From: Armatimonas rosea | Lineage (GTDB): Bacteria; Armatimonadota; Armatimonadia; Armatimonadales; Armatimonadaceae | Assembly: GCF_014202505.1 (NCBI RefSeq) | Contig: NZ_JACHGW010000003.1 | Coordinates: 186,001 to 250,000 of the forward strand | DNA: 64,000 bases | Reading direction: 5' to 3' | Part shown: positions 41,936 through 49,884 of the stretch, piece after piece | Numbering within the stretch: position 1 is the stretch's first letter | Layout: each line of letters begins with the position of its first letter | The notes under the pieces: generated by a model | Databases searched by the model: none | The model's input: the letters and a program-made list of their open reading frames with translations, nothing else | Told to the model about the DNA's origin: nothing | Translations under genes and position numbers: made by a program

Positions 41936-42682
41936 ATGAAAACAGTTCGTTTTGTTTCTGTAAGGGTATTAGCAATGGCCTCTGTTGCCTCCGTGGGCTT
42001 TCTTTCTTTGCTCGGGACTTCCGCGTTTTCGTCCCCGCAGAAGCCAGCGGTCTCCAGCGAGAAGCTTTCCGCGACTCAGTCGCTGGCTGATCTTAAGGCG
42101 GGGAATCAGCGCTATAGCTCGGGGCACCCACAGCATCCCCATGAGGGAGTGAAGCGGCTCCAAGATACCGCGCTCTATGGTCAGCACCCTAAGGCGGTGG
42201 TTCTTGGCTGCGCGGACTCACGTGTCTCTCCCGAGCTTCTCTTTGACCAGGGAGTCGGGGATATCTTCGATGTTCGGGTCGCAGGCAATGTCGCCAACAA
42301 AGACGAGCTTGCCTCGATGGAGTACGCTGTGGGGCACCTGCACACTCCGCTCATTGTTGTCCTTGGCCACTCCAAGTGTGGGGCAGTGACCGCAGTCGCG
42401 TCGGGGGAGTATCTCCCCGGGCCAAACCTCAATAGCCTGGCCGTGCATATCACAGACGCGGTCAACGCGGTTAAGAAGACGAAGCCTGAGCTCAAGGGCG
42501 ATCCCCTGGTGGCCGCTTCCATTGAGGCAAATGTCCAAGAGTCTCTGGAAGACATCTACCAGGGAAGTGAGGCACTCCGTAGCGCAATCGACAAGAAGGA
42601 AGTCTTGCTGGTCGGGGCGGTCTACGACCTCAAGACCGGCCATATCCACTGGCTTCCTGCGTATACCCCCAAGGCCAAGTAA
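41936..42682 (+). CDS. Secreted beta-class carbonic anhydrase
   Basis: A 248-residue enzyme from ATG 41936, set by AAGGA 9 nt upstream (an ATG at 41930 is too close). The signal peptide is VLAMASVASVGFLSLLGTSA. Beta-carbonic anhydrase motifs follow: LGCADSRVSPE (zinc-binding Cys and the catalytic Asp-Arg pair) and VLGHSKCGAV (zinc-binding His and Cys). It interconverts CO2 and bicarbonate in the periplasm. It is in an operon with an outer-membrane porin 18 nt downstream, which suggests bicarbonate or acid-related function, but the porin's substrate is unknown. Confidence 0.9.
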   Translation: MKTVRFVSVRVLAMASVASVGFLSLLGTSAFSSPQKPAVSSEKLSATQSLADLKAGNQRYSSGHPQHPHEGVKRLQDTALYGQHPKAVVLGCADSRVSPELLFDQGVGDIFDVRVAGNVANKDELASMEYAVGHLHTPLIVVLGHSKCGAVTAVASGEYLPGPNLNSLAVHITDAVNAVKKTKPELKGDPLVAASIEANVQESLEDIYQGSEALRSAIDKKEVLLVGAVYDLKTGHIHWLPAYTPKAK

Positions 42683-42700
42683 CGAAAGGGAAAGAGAACG

Positions 42701-44116
42701 TTGAAACACTCATGGGCGATCATCGCCTTACTGGGGAGCTGCGCCTCCGTTCATGCGCAGACAACAGAGTCGGGAGAGTGGAAGTACACGGGGAGCCTGC
42801 GGGTTCGCTTGGAGAGCTGGGACTGGTTCAAGCCCGCCGATGCGACCAAGCAGAACCAGTATAACTATGTGGGATCGATCCTGCGCTACGGTGCCGACGG
42901 CAAGGTCGGGAACTCGCCCGTAAAGCTCGAGCTGGCGGCTCCTCTGCTGCTTGGACTGCCGACAAACGCGAGCGCTCCTTTACCCGCAGGGTCTCTGGGA
43001 GTCGGGGCCGTCTATCGGGCACAAAACGGGAGCCAGAACGGGTCGGTGTTTCTCAAGCAAGGGTTCTTCGTGGGGAAGGCCGCCGAGGGAGCACTCAAGG
43101 TGGGGCGCTTTGAGTTCGACGAAGGAAAGGAGACGATCCCAACCGACCCTGCCATGGCATTTACCAAGAGCTCGCAAGTGGCCGCTCGTCTCATTGGAAC
43201 CGTGGGGTGGTCCCATGTGGGGCGTAGCTTCGACGGTTTCACTTGGAGCAGGACGGAGAAGAGCGCCAACACGACCTTGCTCGCCGCCATGCCGACACAG
43301 GGAGTCTACGATCTCGATGGCCAGAATACCCTGACCAAGGTGAAAGTGGCCTCGCTCTCCCATACGAAGCTCTATAAGAATGGGGAGGACCGCCTTTTCC
43401 TGATCGGCTACGAAGACACGCGGGGACTGGTCAAGACCGACGATAACCCAACCGCCGCGAAAGATACGAATCCCATTCGCCTGGCAACGCTGGGAGGCAA
43501 TCTCCTGGGCACGTTCCCCACTCCCTTTGGCCCTGGGGATGGCCTACTCTGGGCTGCCGTGCAGAGCGGGCAGTGGGGAAGCCAGCGCGCCAACGCCAAT
43601 AGCTGGACCGCCCAGGTTGCTGTCCATCCAGGCTTTGGAAAGAAAAATGACCTGGCGGTGCGCGGCGGCTACTACTACGCCAGCGGCGACTCCAACCCCA
43701 ATGACAACCAGCATGGAACCTTCTACCCGATCCTCAATACGCCCCGTCTCTTTGCCCGAACGCCCTTCTTCGCCGAGGCAAACCTCAAAGATGCCTTTGT
43801 CAGCGTCACGGGAAAGGTCGGCAGTAAGCTTGCGCTTCGGGGGGACTACCACCTCCTCCAGCTTGCCAATGCGAACGATCTCTGGTACCAGTCCGGCAGT
43901 CCGTTCAACAATACGGCCTTTGGGCTTACCGGGCGACCCTCCAGCGGAAGCCACAACCTCGCCGATCTGATAGACCTCTCGGCTGACATGACCCTCAGCA
44001 AGAGCACGACAGCGAGCTTCTACTTCGGTCAGATGCTTGGCAAGGAGATCGTGAAGTCAATCTATCCAGATAGCAAGGGAAGCTTTGGCTATATGGAAGT
44101 GAACTACAAGTTTTAG
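42701..44116 (+). CDS. Outer-membrane beta-barrel protein (alginate-export family-like)
   Basis: A 471-residue protein starting at TTG 42701, with signal peptide (AIIALLGSCASVHAQ). The rest is alternating amphipathic strands (GSLRVRLESWDWF, LFLIGYEDTR, LALRGDYHLLQL) ending in MEVNYKF. The terminal Phe is the BAM recognition signature. It resembles the alginate-export (AlgE-like, PF13372) porin group. The 18-nt gap to the carbonic anhydrase shows an operon. It demonstrates that the organism has an outer membrane. Confidence 0.78.
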   Translation: MKHSWAIIALLGSCASVHAQTTESGEWKYTGSLRVRLESWDWFKPADATKQNQYNYVGSILRYGADGKVGNSPVKLELAAPLLLGLPTNASAPLPAGSLGVGAVYRAQNGSQNGSVFLKQGFFVGKAAEGALKVGRFEFDEGKETIPTDPAMAFTKSSQVAARLIGTVGWSHVGRSFDGFTWSRTEKSANTTLLAAMPTQGVYDLDGQNTLTKVKVASLSHTKLYKNGEDRLFLIGYEDTRGLVKTDDNPTAAKDTNPIRLATLGGNLLGTFPTPFGPGDGLLWAAVQSGQWGSQRANANSWTAQVAVHPGFGKKNDLAVRGGYYYASGDSNPNDNQHGTFYPILNTPRLFARTPFFAEANLKDAFVSVTGKVGSKLALRGDYHLLQLANANDLWYQSGSPFNNTAFGLTGRPSSGSHNLADLIDLSADMTLSKSTTASFYFGQMLGKEIVKSIYPDSKGSFGYMEVNYKF

Positions 44117-44126
44117 GTTGAGCCAA

Positions 44127-44158
44127 CCTCCATTCTTACCATTGAGTGGGTATGGAGG
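44127..44158. terminator. Bidirectional terminator between convergent genes
   Basis: CCTCCAT (44127-44133) and ATGGAGG (44152-44158) form a stem, with additional internal pairing, between the porin gene and the convergent TlpA gene. Confidence 0.5.
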
Positions 44159-44212
44159 CTTTGGATCAGGTTAGAAACCGCCATTGGCCCCGACCTTGTA
44201 GACCTTGAGGGG

Positions 44213-45145
44213 CTACCGGGGCCATTGAGCGTGTGCGGCTGCGTCCCCTTGCTCGGCCGCGCCGCGGAGATCGCCTTGACGTGGCCGTCCACTGGTCTCC
44301 TTCACCAAGGCTTGAATCTTCGCCGAGAGTGTCCTCCCGCAGCCCGGCTCGTAGCCCTCCATAATGTGCCGGACCACACCCTTCCTGTCGATGATCAGCA
44401 CCAGCGGAATCCCCGAGATATTGAGCTTCTCGCCCAGCGCATCCGCGACACCGAAGGGGAAGGTATAGCCGTGCTCCTTGACATACCCCTTTGCGAAGCC
44501 TGTCTGTCCCGGCTGGCAGCCCTCTTTGAAGTTCGCCCCGATCACCGCAACTCCCTGTGCTTTGAACGTGTTGTGTAGCTCCTGCATCACCGGGGAGAGC
44601 TTCTTGCACGGGCCGCACCAGGTCGCCCAGAAGTCCAGCACGAACACCTTGCCCGAAAGGCTAGCGTTGGTGAGCGTCTTGCCTGTAAAGGTCTTTATCG
44701 CAAAGGCAGGGAGCTTATCGCCCACCCGAATCGCCAACGGGGGAGTAGCAGCGGCTTCCGGGACTTCGACCGTACGTGTCGCGGCTCCGTCGGGCGGTGT
44801 CGGTGCACCCTTCCCCATCAGCTCTTTAGGGACTTTGCCGTAGGGGAACTTCACCCCGTCGGCGATCTCCGTAGCCCCCTCTTTGTGGTAGAGCACGGTG
44901 AGGCTATCGGCGAGCTGCCAGAGTCCCTCTTTCGGGTCGGCGAACTCGGGGAACTCACGACCGGTCATGTCGTAGAACTTGGTCTTGGTGCTGACCGCGA
45001 AGGTTCGGGTCTTGCCCTTGATGCGCAGGACGACGCTTTTGTTTGGGGTATAGGAGACGATCTCCCCTTCGGCGGTATCGGCCTGGGCAAGGCCAGGGAT
45101 CAGGAGCAGGGCTGCCACGAGGGCAACCGTCATTGTGGTTCTCAT
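44213..45145 (-). CDS. TlpA-like periplasmic thioredoxin
   Basis: A 310-residue protein from ATG 45145 with signal peptide (MRTTMTVALVAALLLIPGLA). The N-terminal part (residues 25-105) is a small beta domain (GEIVSYTPNKSVVLRIKG). The C-terminal TlpA/ResA domain starts at VGDKLPAFAIKTFTG and has catalytic WCGPC (C177, C180), the cis-Pro in SGIPLVLII and an AhpC/TSA-like fold. It reduces or shuffles disulphides outside the cytoplasm. Start and stop overlap the upstream gene (ATGA), so it is the last gene of the sigma-factor operon. Confidence 0.88.
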   Translation of the reverse strand: MRTTMTVALVAALLLIPGLAQADTAEGEIVSYTPNKSVVLRIKGKTRTFAVSTKTKFYDMTGREFPEFADPKEGLWQLADSLTVLYHKEGATEIADGVKFPYGKVPKELMGKGAPTPPDGAATRTVEVPEAAATPPLAIRVGDKLPAFAIKTFTGKTLTNASLSGKVFVLDFWATWCGPCKKLSPVMQELHNTFKAQGVAVIGANFKEGCQPGQTGFAKGYVKEHGYTFPFGVADALGEKLNISGIPLVLIIDRKGVVRHIMEGYEPGCGRTLSAKIQALVKETSGRPRQGDLRGAAEQGDAAAHAQWPR

Positions 45146-45546
45146 TTTGGTTCTTTCTTGTTGCTGGAGAGCTGGGGAACGGCACGGCCAATAGACATCG
45201 TCTCGACTACCTTGCCTGACTCGTCGCGCACTTCGAGGTTGAGCGGAGTGCCATTTTCGGGGATGCGCTTCTTGTCGAAGTTCAGGATATAGACTCCCTT
45301 CCCTTGCTTGGACACCGAGCCGACCAGCCGACCGTTCTCGAAGAGGAGCTGGTATCCCAAGACCACCTTGGCGGTGACGGCACTCGCGGTGAGCAGGAGC
45401 ACGGCGCACAGGGCAACAACGGCGCGTCGGGCGGGCTTTCGTGACACCGGTTGCTTCAGCCGTGCCGCGAACCGGAGGTGCTCCACAGGAGCCTGGCCCT
45501 CCACGGGAAACGCCTCGCGAACGAGGGAATCGAGAGTATCTTTCAT
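45142..45546 (-). CDS. Single-pass membrane protein, probable anti-sigma partner
   Basis: A 134-residue protein from ATG 45546 (MKDTLDSLVREAFPVEG). The short cytoplasmic part is followed by a transmembrane helix (RAVVALCAVLLLTASAVTA) and a periplasmic domain (YQLLFENGRLVGSVSKQG, TPLNLEVRDESGK). It overlaps the sigma gene (ATGA) and the TlpA gene (ATGA). Location and topology fit an anti-sigma factor. There is no zinc motif. Confidence 0.65.
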   Translation of the reverse strand: MKDTLDSLVREAFPVEGQAPVEHLRFAARLKQPVSRKPARRAVVALCAVLLLTASAVTAKVVLGYQLLFENGRLVGSVSKQGKGVYILNFDKKRIPENGTPLNLEVRDESGKVVETMSIGRAVPQLSSNKKEPK

Positions 45547-46094
45547 CGTCCATCCTCCTGAAAGTAAGAGCCACCCTTGAGACGCAGGGTCTCCCGGGCG
45601 CGGCCCAGCAAGCTGTTGACCGCTGAGACCGACTTCCCCATCACCTGCGCGATCTCCTTGACAGAGAGCTCCTCCGCCGTCTGGAGCAAGAGGGCTTCCC
45701 GCTGGAGCTCGGGCAGAGCGCGAACGAGTGCACGTATCGTGGCGACGGCCTCGGCCCGAAGCGCATCCGCCTCGGGACTCGCTGTCGCACAAGGAAGCTC
45801 ATGTGCCTCCTGAAGGGGGGCCTCAGGGCGGCGAAGGCGAAGGCGAAGACGGTCAGCCACCTTACGGCGGGCAACCCCAAGGAGCCAAGGTCGGGGTTCA
45901 AGTGACGGATGCCAGCGCGTCTCCAAAGCCACTACATAGACCTCCGCGGCAACATCCTCCGCATCCTGAGTGCTGGAGAGCCGTCGCAGGGCATAGTGGT
46001 ACACCTCCCTCTGGCAGAGGGACTCTAGCTGCTCTGGAGAGACGATAGAGGCACTGGTTTTCCGGAGCCTAGTGACGAGGGAGAGGCTTAGCAT
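45543..46094 (-). CDS. ECF-type RNA polymerase sigma factor
   Basis: A 183-residue sigma factor. Region 2 is EVYHYALRRLSSTQDAEDVA plus PRPWLLGVARRKVADRLR. Region 4 is LPELQREALLLQTAEELSVK followed by KSVSAVNSLLGRARETLRL. It heads a three-gene unit with a membrane protein and a TlpA-like thioredoxin, joined by two 4-nt overlaps. The unit probably responds to redox or envelope stress. Upstream lies a divergent second TlpA gene. The inverted repeat GTCTGAA...TTCAGAC at 46163-46198 in between may regulate both. Confidence 0.88.
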   Translation of the reverse strand: MLSLSLVTRLRKTSASIVSPEQLESLCQREVYHYALRRLSSTQDAEDVAAEVYVVALETRWHPSLEPRPWLLGVARRKVADRLRLRLRRPEAPLQEAHELPCATASPEADALRAEAVATIRALVRALPELQREALLLQTAEELSVKEIAQVMGKSVSAVNSLLGRARETLRLKGGSYFQEDGR

Positions 46095-46162
46095 AAATGG
46101 ATCTCTGCGTTATAGATACGCTGGAAGTAAGGGAATCTCTCGGTCACAAAATAAAAAGTTCA

Positions 46163-46198
46163 GTCTGAAAAAATGTAGACAACTTTTATCATTCAGAC
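46163..46198 (+). promoter_or_regulatory. Inverted repeat in divergent promoter region
   Basis: GTCTGAA (46163-46169) and TTCAGAC (46192-46198) are separated by 22 bp. They lie between the ECF sigma gene and the divergent TlpA-TPR gene, so they could act as an operator or a leader hairpin for the latter. Confidence 0.4.
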
Positions 46199-46256
46199 CT
46201 GTCTTAATTGAGGTAAAGTATCTTTACAAATCAACAGTAAGAAAAAGGGTCTAAAA

Positions 46257-47303
46257 ATGCAGACATCTCTACAGGCGGCTTTTGCAACACTCAGTGTGGT
46301 GGGAATGATCGCCGCTCCCTCACAAGCACAGGTGCTTAAAGCAGGAAGTCCTGCTCCGAAAATTCAGATAGCAGAGTGGCTCAAGGGCGCTCCCGTCTCC
46401 GCCTTCAAGAAGGGGGAGGTCTATGTGATCGAGTTCTGGGCAACCTGGTGTGGCCCCTGTCGCGAGAACATGCCCCACCTGACTGAGCTCCAGAAGAAGT
46501 ACCCCAAGGCCAAGATCCTGGGCATCAGTGTCTTGGAGCCCGATACCAAGCAGGTCAAGCCCTTTGTGGCCAAGATGGGCACGAAGATGGGCTATACCAT
46601 CGGGCGGGAGGTCGTCACCCAAGGCAAAGGACGTGATGAGGGGACGATGAACCAGACCTGGCTCAAGCCTGCTGGGCAGAACGGAATCCCGGTAGCGTTT
46701 GTCGTGGATCGGCAGTCCAAGATCGCCTGGATCGGCCACCCTATGTACCTGGAGCGCCCTCTCAAGGCCGTGCTCGATGGTTCCTGGAAGTATGAGATGG
46801 CCGCGCTGCCCCCACCCGAGGAGGCGGAGATGCAGCAGCTCTCCCAGAAGTTCATGCAGCTCCGCACGGACGGAAAGGCCACCGAGGCGCTTCAGGTCTT
46901 CGAACGACTCAGCAAGCTCAACCCGATGGCCAACAAGATGTTCGGGATAGACCGAGTGATCCTTCTCCATCAAGTCGGGAAGCTCGCGGAGGCGGAAAAG
47001 GCACTCAAGACGGTTCTAGATGGCATGACCTCACCCATGGATCTGGCGGTCGCGGCAATGATGGGAGGGGAACGCACGGCTCCGGTGGGCTGGACCGATC
47101 GAGCGCGCACGCTCTTTCTGGCACGACTCGATGCCTTCGAGGCCGCCGGGGAGGGTAAAGATGCCCTGAGTAGCTATGGGATTGCGTATTTCTACAACGA
47201 GCTGGGAAGCCCCGACAAGGCACGTGCTATCGCCGAGCGTGCGCTGAAAGACCCGGCCCTCCTGCCGAACATGAAACCTGCGCTGGAGAAAATGCTTCAC
47301 TAG
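46257..47303 (+). CDS. TlpA-like thioredoxin with TPR tail
   Basis: A 348-residue protein with signal peptide (MQTSLQAAFATLSVVGMIAA). The thioredoxin domain has FWATWCGPCRENMPHL (C65, C68) and IPVAFVVD with a cis-Pro (about 145). A C-terminal helical tail (about 190-345) contains TPR-like repeats (FERLSKLNPMANKMFG, AYFYNELGSPDKARAIAERAL). TlpA/ResA proteins keep exported cysteines reduced; the TPR tail suggests binding a protein client. It is divergent from the sigma/TlpA operon, probably a related regulon. Confidence 0.86.
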   Translation: MQTSLQAAFATLSVVGMIAAPSQAQVLKAGSPAPKIQIAEWLKGAPVSAFKKGEVYVIEFWATWCGPCRENMPHLTELQKKYPKAKILGISVLEPDTKQVKPFVAKMGTKMGYTIGREVVTQGKGRDEGTMNQTWLKPAGQNGIPVAFVVDRQSKIAWIGHPMYLERPLKAVLDGSWKYEMAALPPPEEAEMQQLSQKFMQLRTDGKATEALQVFERLSKLNPMANKMFGIDRVILLHQVGKLAEAEKALKTVLDGMTSPMDLAVAAMMGGERTAPVGWTDRARTLFLARLDAFEAAGEGKDALSSYGIAYFYNELGSPDKARAIAERALKDPALLPNMKPALEKMLH

Positions 47304-47343
47304 GGGTATTCTTTGCCCATAAAATTGTTTCTCTTGAATAACT

Positions 47344-49884
47344 ATGAAGATTCATCGCCGAACTCTCTGTGGCTCTCTGAGCTACCTTGCGCTGGGTGGC
47401 AATGCCTCTCTGGCTCAGCCCGCCTCTCTTCTCGATAAGCAAAAGGCCCTCGATGCCCAGACGTGGTGGGACAACCGGGACTGGGGCTGGTACAAGGCAA
47501 ATATCCCCTTCTTCGACTGCCCCGATAAGGAGCTGGTCACGACCTGGTACTACCGCTGGGAGCTGGTGACCAAGCACCTGACCTACGGCTCGCCCAACAG
47601 CGGCTATAGCTTCACCGAGTTTATCGACCGCCCGTTTTGGAGTGGGGCCTATGGCGCGATTAGCTGCCCTGTGGGCCACCAGCTCTACGAGCTCCGCTGG
47701 CTCCGCAACCCCCAGTACGCCAGCGACTACAGCCGCTACTGGTTCCGCACTCCCGGTGCCCAGCCCCGTAACTACGGCTGCTGGCTCGCCGATGGGATCG
47801 CCGCCGTGGATGCCGTCCACCCCGCCGAGAACCTCCTGCCCGAGCTCCTCCCCGACCTCAAGAAGAACTACGAAGGCTGGGAGAAGCGGCAGTTTGTCCC
47901 CGAGGTCGGGCTGTTCTGGCAGAACGGCCACGACGATGGCATGGAGTTCAATATCAATAGCCGCCAGACCAAGGATATCCTGCGTGGTGCCAATGGCTAC
48001 CGACCTGGCTTCAATGCCTACATGTACGCCGATGCCCTCGCTATCGCCCGTGCCGCCGAGCGGGCCGGGGAGAGCGCCACGGCCCAGGCCTACCGCGCCA
48101 AGGCCGCCGCGCTCAAGGCCAATGTCCAGAAGCTGCTCTGGGACCCCAAGCGGGAGTTCTTCTTCCCGATGTCGATGCGCGACGAGACCGATGCCGAGGG
48201 CAATGTGGTCAAGAAGCACACGCTGACCTACCAGTCCGGTAAGTTCGCGGGAACCCCCCACGGTCGTGAGGAGCACGGCTATATCCCGTGGCAGTTTGGC
48301 ATGGTCGATCCCGGCTACGAATCGGCGTGGAAGTTCCTGATGGACCCGGAGTACTTCTTCGCTCCCTTTGGCCCCACGACAGTCGAGCGCCACGACCCGC
48401 TCTTCGTGCTCAAGACAAGCTGCTGCTGGTGGAGCGGGCAGTCCTGGCCCTACGCCACGGCGCAGACCCTCAAGGCCATGGCGAACCTCCTCCAGCACTA
48501 CAAGCAGAGCGTGGTCACTCCCGCGGACTATGTCAAGCTGCTCCAGCTCTTCGCTGTCTCGCACCGTAAGGACGGCGTGCCCTACCTTGCCGAGGCGCTG
48601 AACCCGGACACGGGCTCCTTCGCCGGCCACGATGGCTACAACCACAGTGAGCACTACTTCCACAGTAGCTTCAACGATCTGGTCATCACGGGCTTGGTTG
48701 GGCTGAGCCCTCGCCCGGACAGTACTGTCGAGATCGCACCGCTCGCCCCGGCGGAGTGGCCTTACTTCGCCCTGGAAGACGTGGCGTACCGAGGCCATAA
48801 CCTGACTATTGTCTGGGATCGTGATGGCACCCACTACGGCAAGGGCAAGGGCCTGCAGGTCTGGGCCGATGGCAAGCGGCTCGGGGCGCGCACGACCCTG
48901 GGAAAGCTGACCGCCAAGCTCCCCGCGCCACTCGCTAAGGAAGCCACCCGCCCGCCCGTGCGGCTCAACTACGCGGTCAACAACGACGGCGACTACTACC
49001 CGCGCCTCACCGCCTCCTTCACCAACCCGAAGACATCGCTGGAGGCGGTCAACGATGGTAACTACCGCTACACGGTGCACCCGCCCAACCGCTGGACCAC
49101 CCAGGGCTCCCCTCATAAGTCGGACTGGCTGGAGGTGGACTTTGGCACCAAGCGCCTCTTGGATACTGTCAAGCTTGCCTTTCTCGATGACGGCACGGGC
49201 ATTGTCGCGCCGCAGACCGTGACCCTGGAGTTCCACGACGGAACCGGCTGGAGGACGCTCGCTGTCGCCAAGCCTGCGGGGCACCGCTTCACGTCACTGA
49301 GCTTTGGGGCACGTGAGCTCGCCCGCCTGCGTGTGGTCTTTGTCCATGCGCCCGGCGGCTACACCGGCCTGACCGAGATCGAGGCTTGGGGGACAGGGGC
49401 GCTTCCCTATGTCGCGCCGCCACCGCGCCCCGGCAACCTTGCTCTCAACCAGACCGGCCAGGGCTTCCCCAAGGCCAGCGCGTCGTTTCACGATATCTAC
49501 GGTGGCCTCCCCGAGAAAGCGATCGATGGGCGGGTGAACTACAAGCCCACCCCCGTCAACCGCTGGACCAGCTACGGCTCCCCGAGCAAGACCGACTGGT
49601 TCGAGGTGGACTTTGGCACCCCCAAGGAGGTCCGTCGCGCGGAGCTGGCGGTCTACGACGATAGAGGCGGTGTCCAGCCGCCGGAGAGCTACACGATTGA
49701 GTTCTTCGACGGGCAAGGCTGGCACGAGGTAGAAAACCTCGTCAAGTCGCCTCAAGTGCCCGCCGGGAGCGCCCTCAACACCGCTACCTTCCGCCCCGTA
49801 ACCTGCCAAAAGCTCCGTATCGTCTTCACGCATCGAGGCGCGTCCCGCAGTGGCCTCACGGAGCTCGAGCTACGCAATGACTAA
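47344..49884 (+). CDS. GH63/MGH1-like glycoside hydrolase with two C-terminal discoidin-type domains
   Basis: An 846-residue secreted enzyme. The signal region is SYLALGGNASLAQP. A six-hairpin barrel fills residues ~60-460 with SFTEFIDRPFWSG, YGCWLADGIAA, FWQNGHDDGME (catalytic-acid region) and EEHGYIPWQFGM, as in the MGH1-like/GH63 group that hydrolyses alpha-mannosides or alpha-glucosides. The C-terminus has two F5/8-type (CBM32-like) sugar-binding domains (about 540-690 and 700-845), both with NRWT and DWxEVDFG-like cores. It is co-transcribed with the next gene, overlapping it by 8 nt. The exact sugar is uncertain. Confidence 0.78.
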   Translation: MKIHRRTLCGSLSYLALGGNASLAQPASLLDKQKALDAQTWWDNRDWGWYKANIPFFDCPDKELVTTWYYRWELVTKHLTYGSPNSGYSFTEFIDRPFWSGAYGAISCPVGHQLYELRWLRNPQYASDYSRYWFRTPGAQPRNYGCWLADGIAAVDAVHPAENLLPELLPDLKKNYEGWEKRQFVPEVGLFWQNGHDDGMEFNINSRQTKDILRGANGYRPGFNAYMYADALAIARAAERAGESATAQAYRAKAAALKANVQKLLWDPKREFFFPMSMRDETDAEGNVVKKHTLTYQSGKFAGTPHGREEHGYIPWQFGMVDPGYESAWKFLMDPEYFFAPFGPTTVERHDPLFVLKTSCCWWSGQSWPYATAQTLKAMANLLQHYKQSVVTPADYVKLLQLFAVSHRKDGVPYLAEALNPDTGSFAGHDGYNHSEHYFHSSFNDLVITGLVGLSPRPDSTVEIAPLAPAEWPYFALEDVAYRGHNLTIVWDRDGTHYGKGKGLQVWADGKRLGARTTLGKLTAKLPAPLAKEATRPPVRLNYAVNNDGDYYPRLTASFTNPKTSLEAVNDGNYRYTVHPPNRWTTQGSPHKSDWLEVDFGTKRLLDTVKLAFLDDGTGIVAPQTVTLEFHDGTGWRTLAVAKPAGHRFTSLSFGARELARLRVVFVHAPGGYTGLTEIEAWGTGALPYVAPPPRPGNLALNQTGQGFPKASASFHDIYGGLPEKAIDGRVNYKPTPVNRWTSYGSPSKTDWFEVDFGTPKEVRRAELAVYDDRGGVQPPESYTIEFFDGQGWHEVENLVKSPQVPAGSALNTATFRPVTCQKLRIVFTHRGASRSGLTELELRND

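Noticed and set aside
47227-49284. 685-codon open frame on the minus strand
   Set aside because: It lies antisense to the GH63-like gene, arises from high GC third positions, and has no protein-like motifs or ribosome site.
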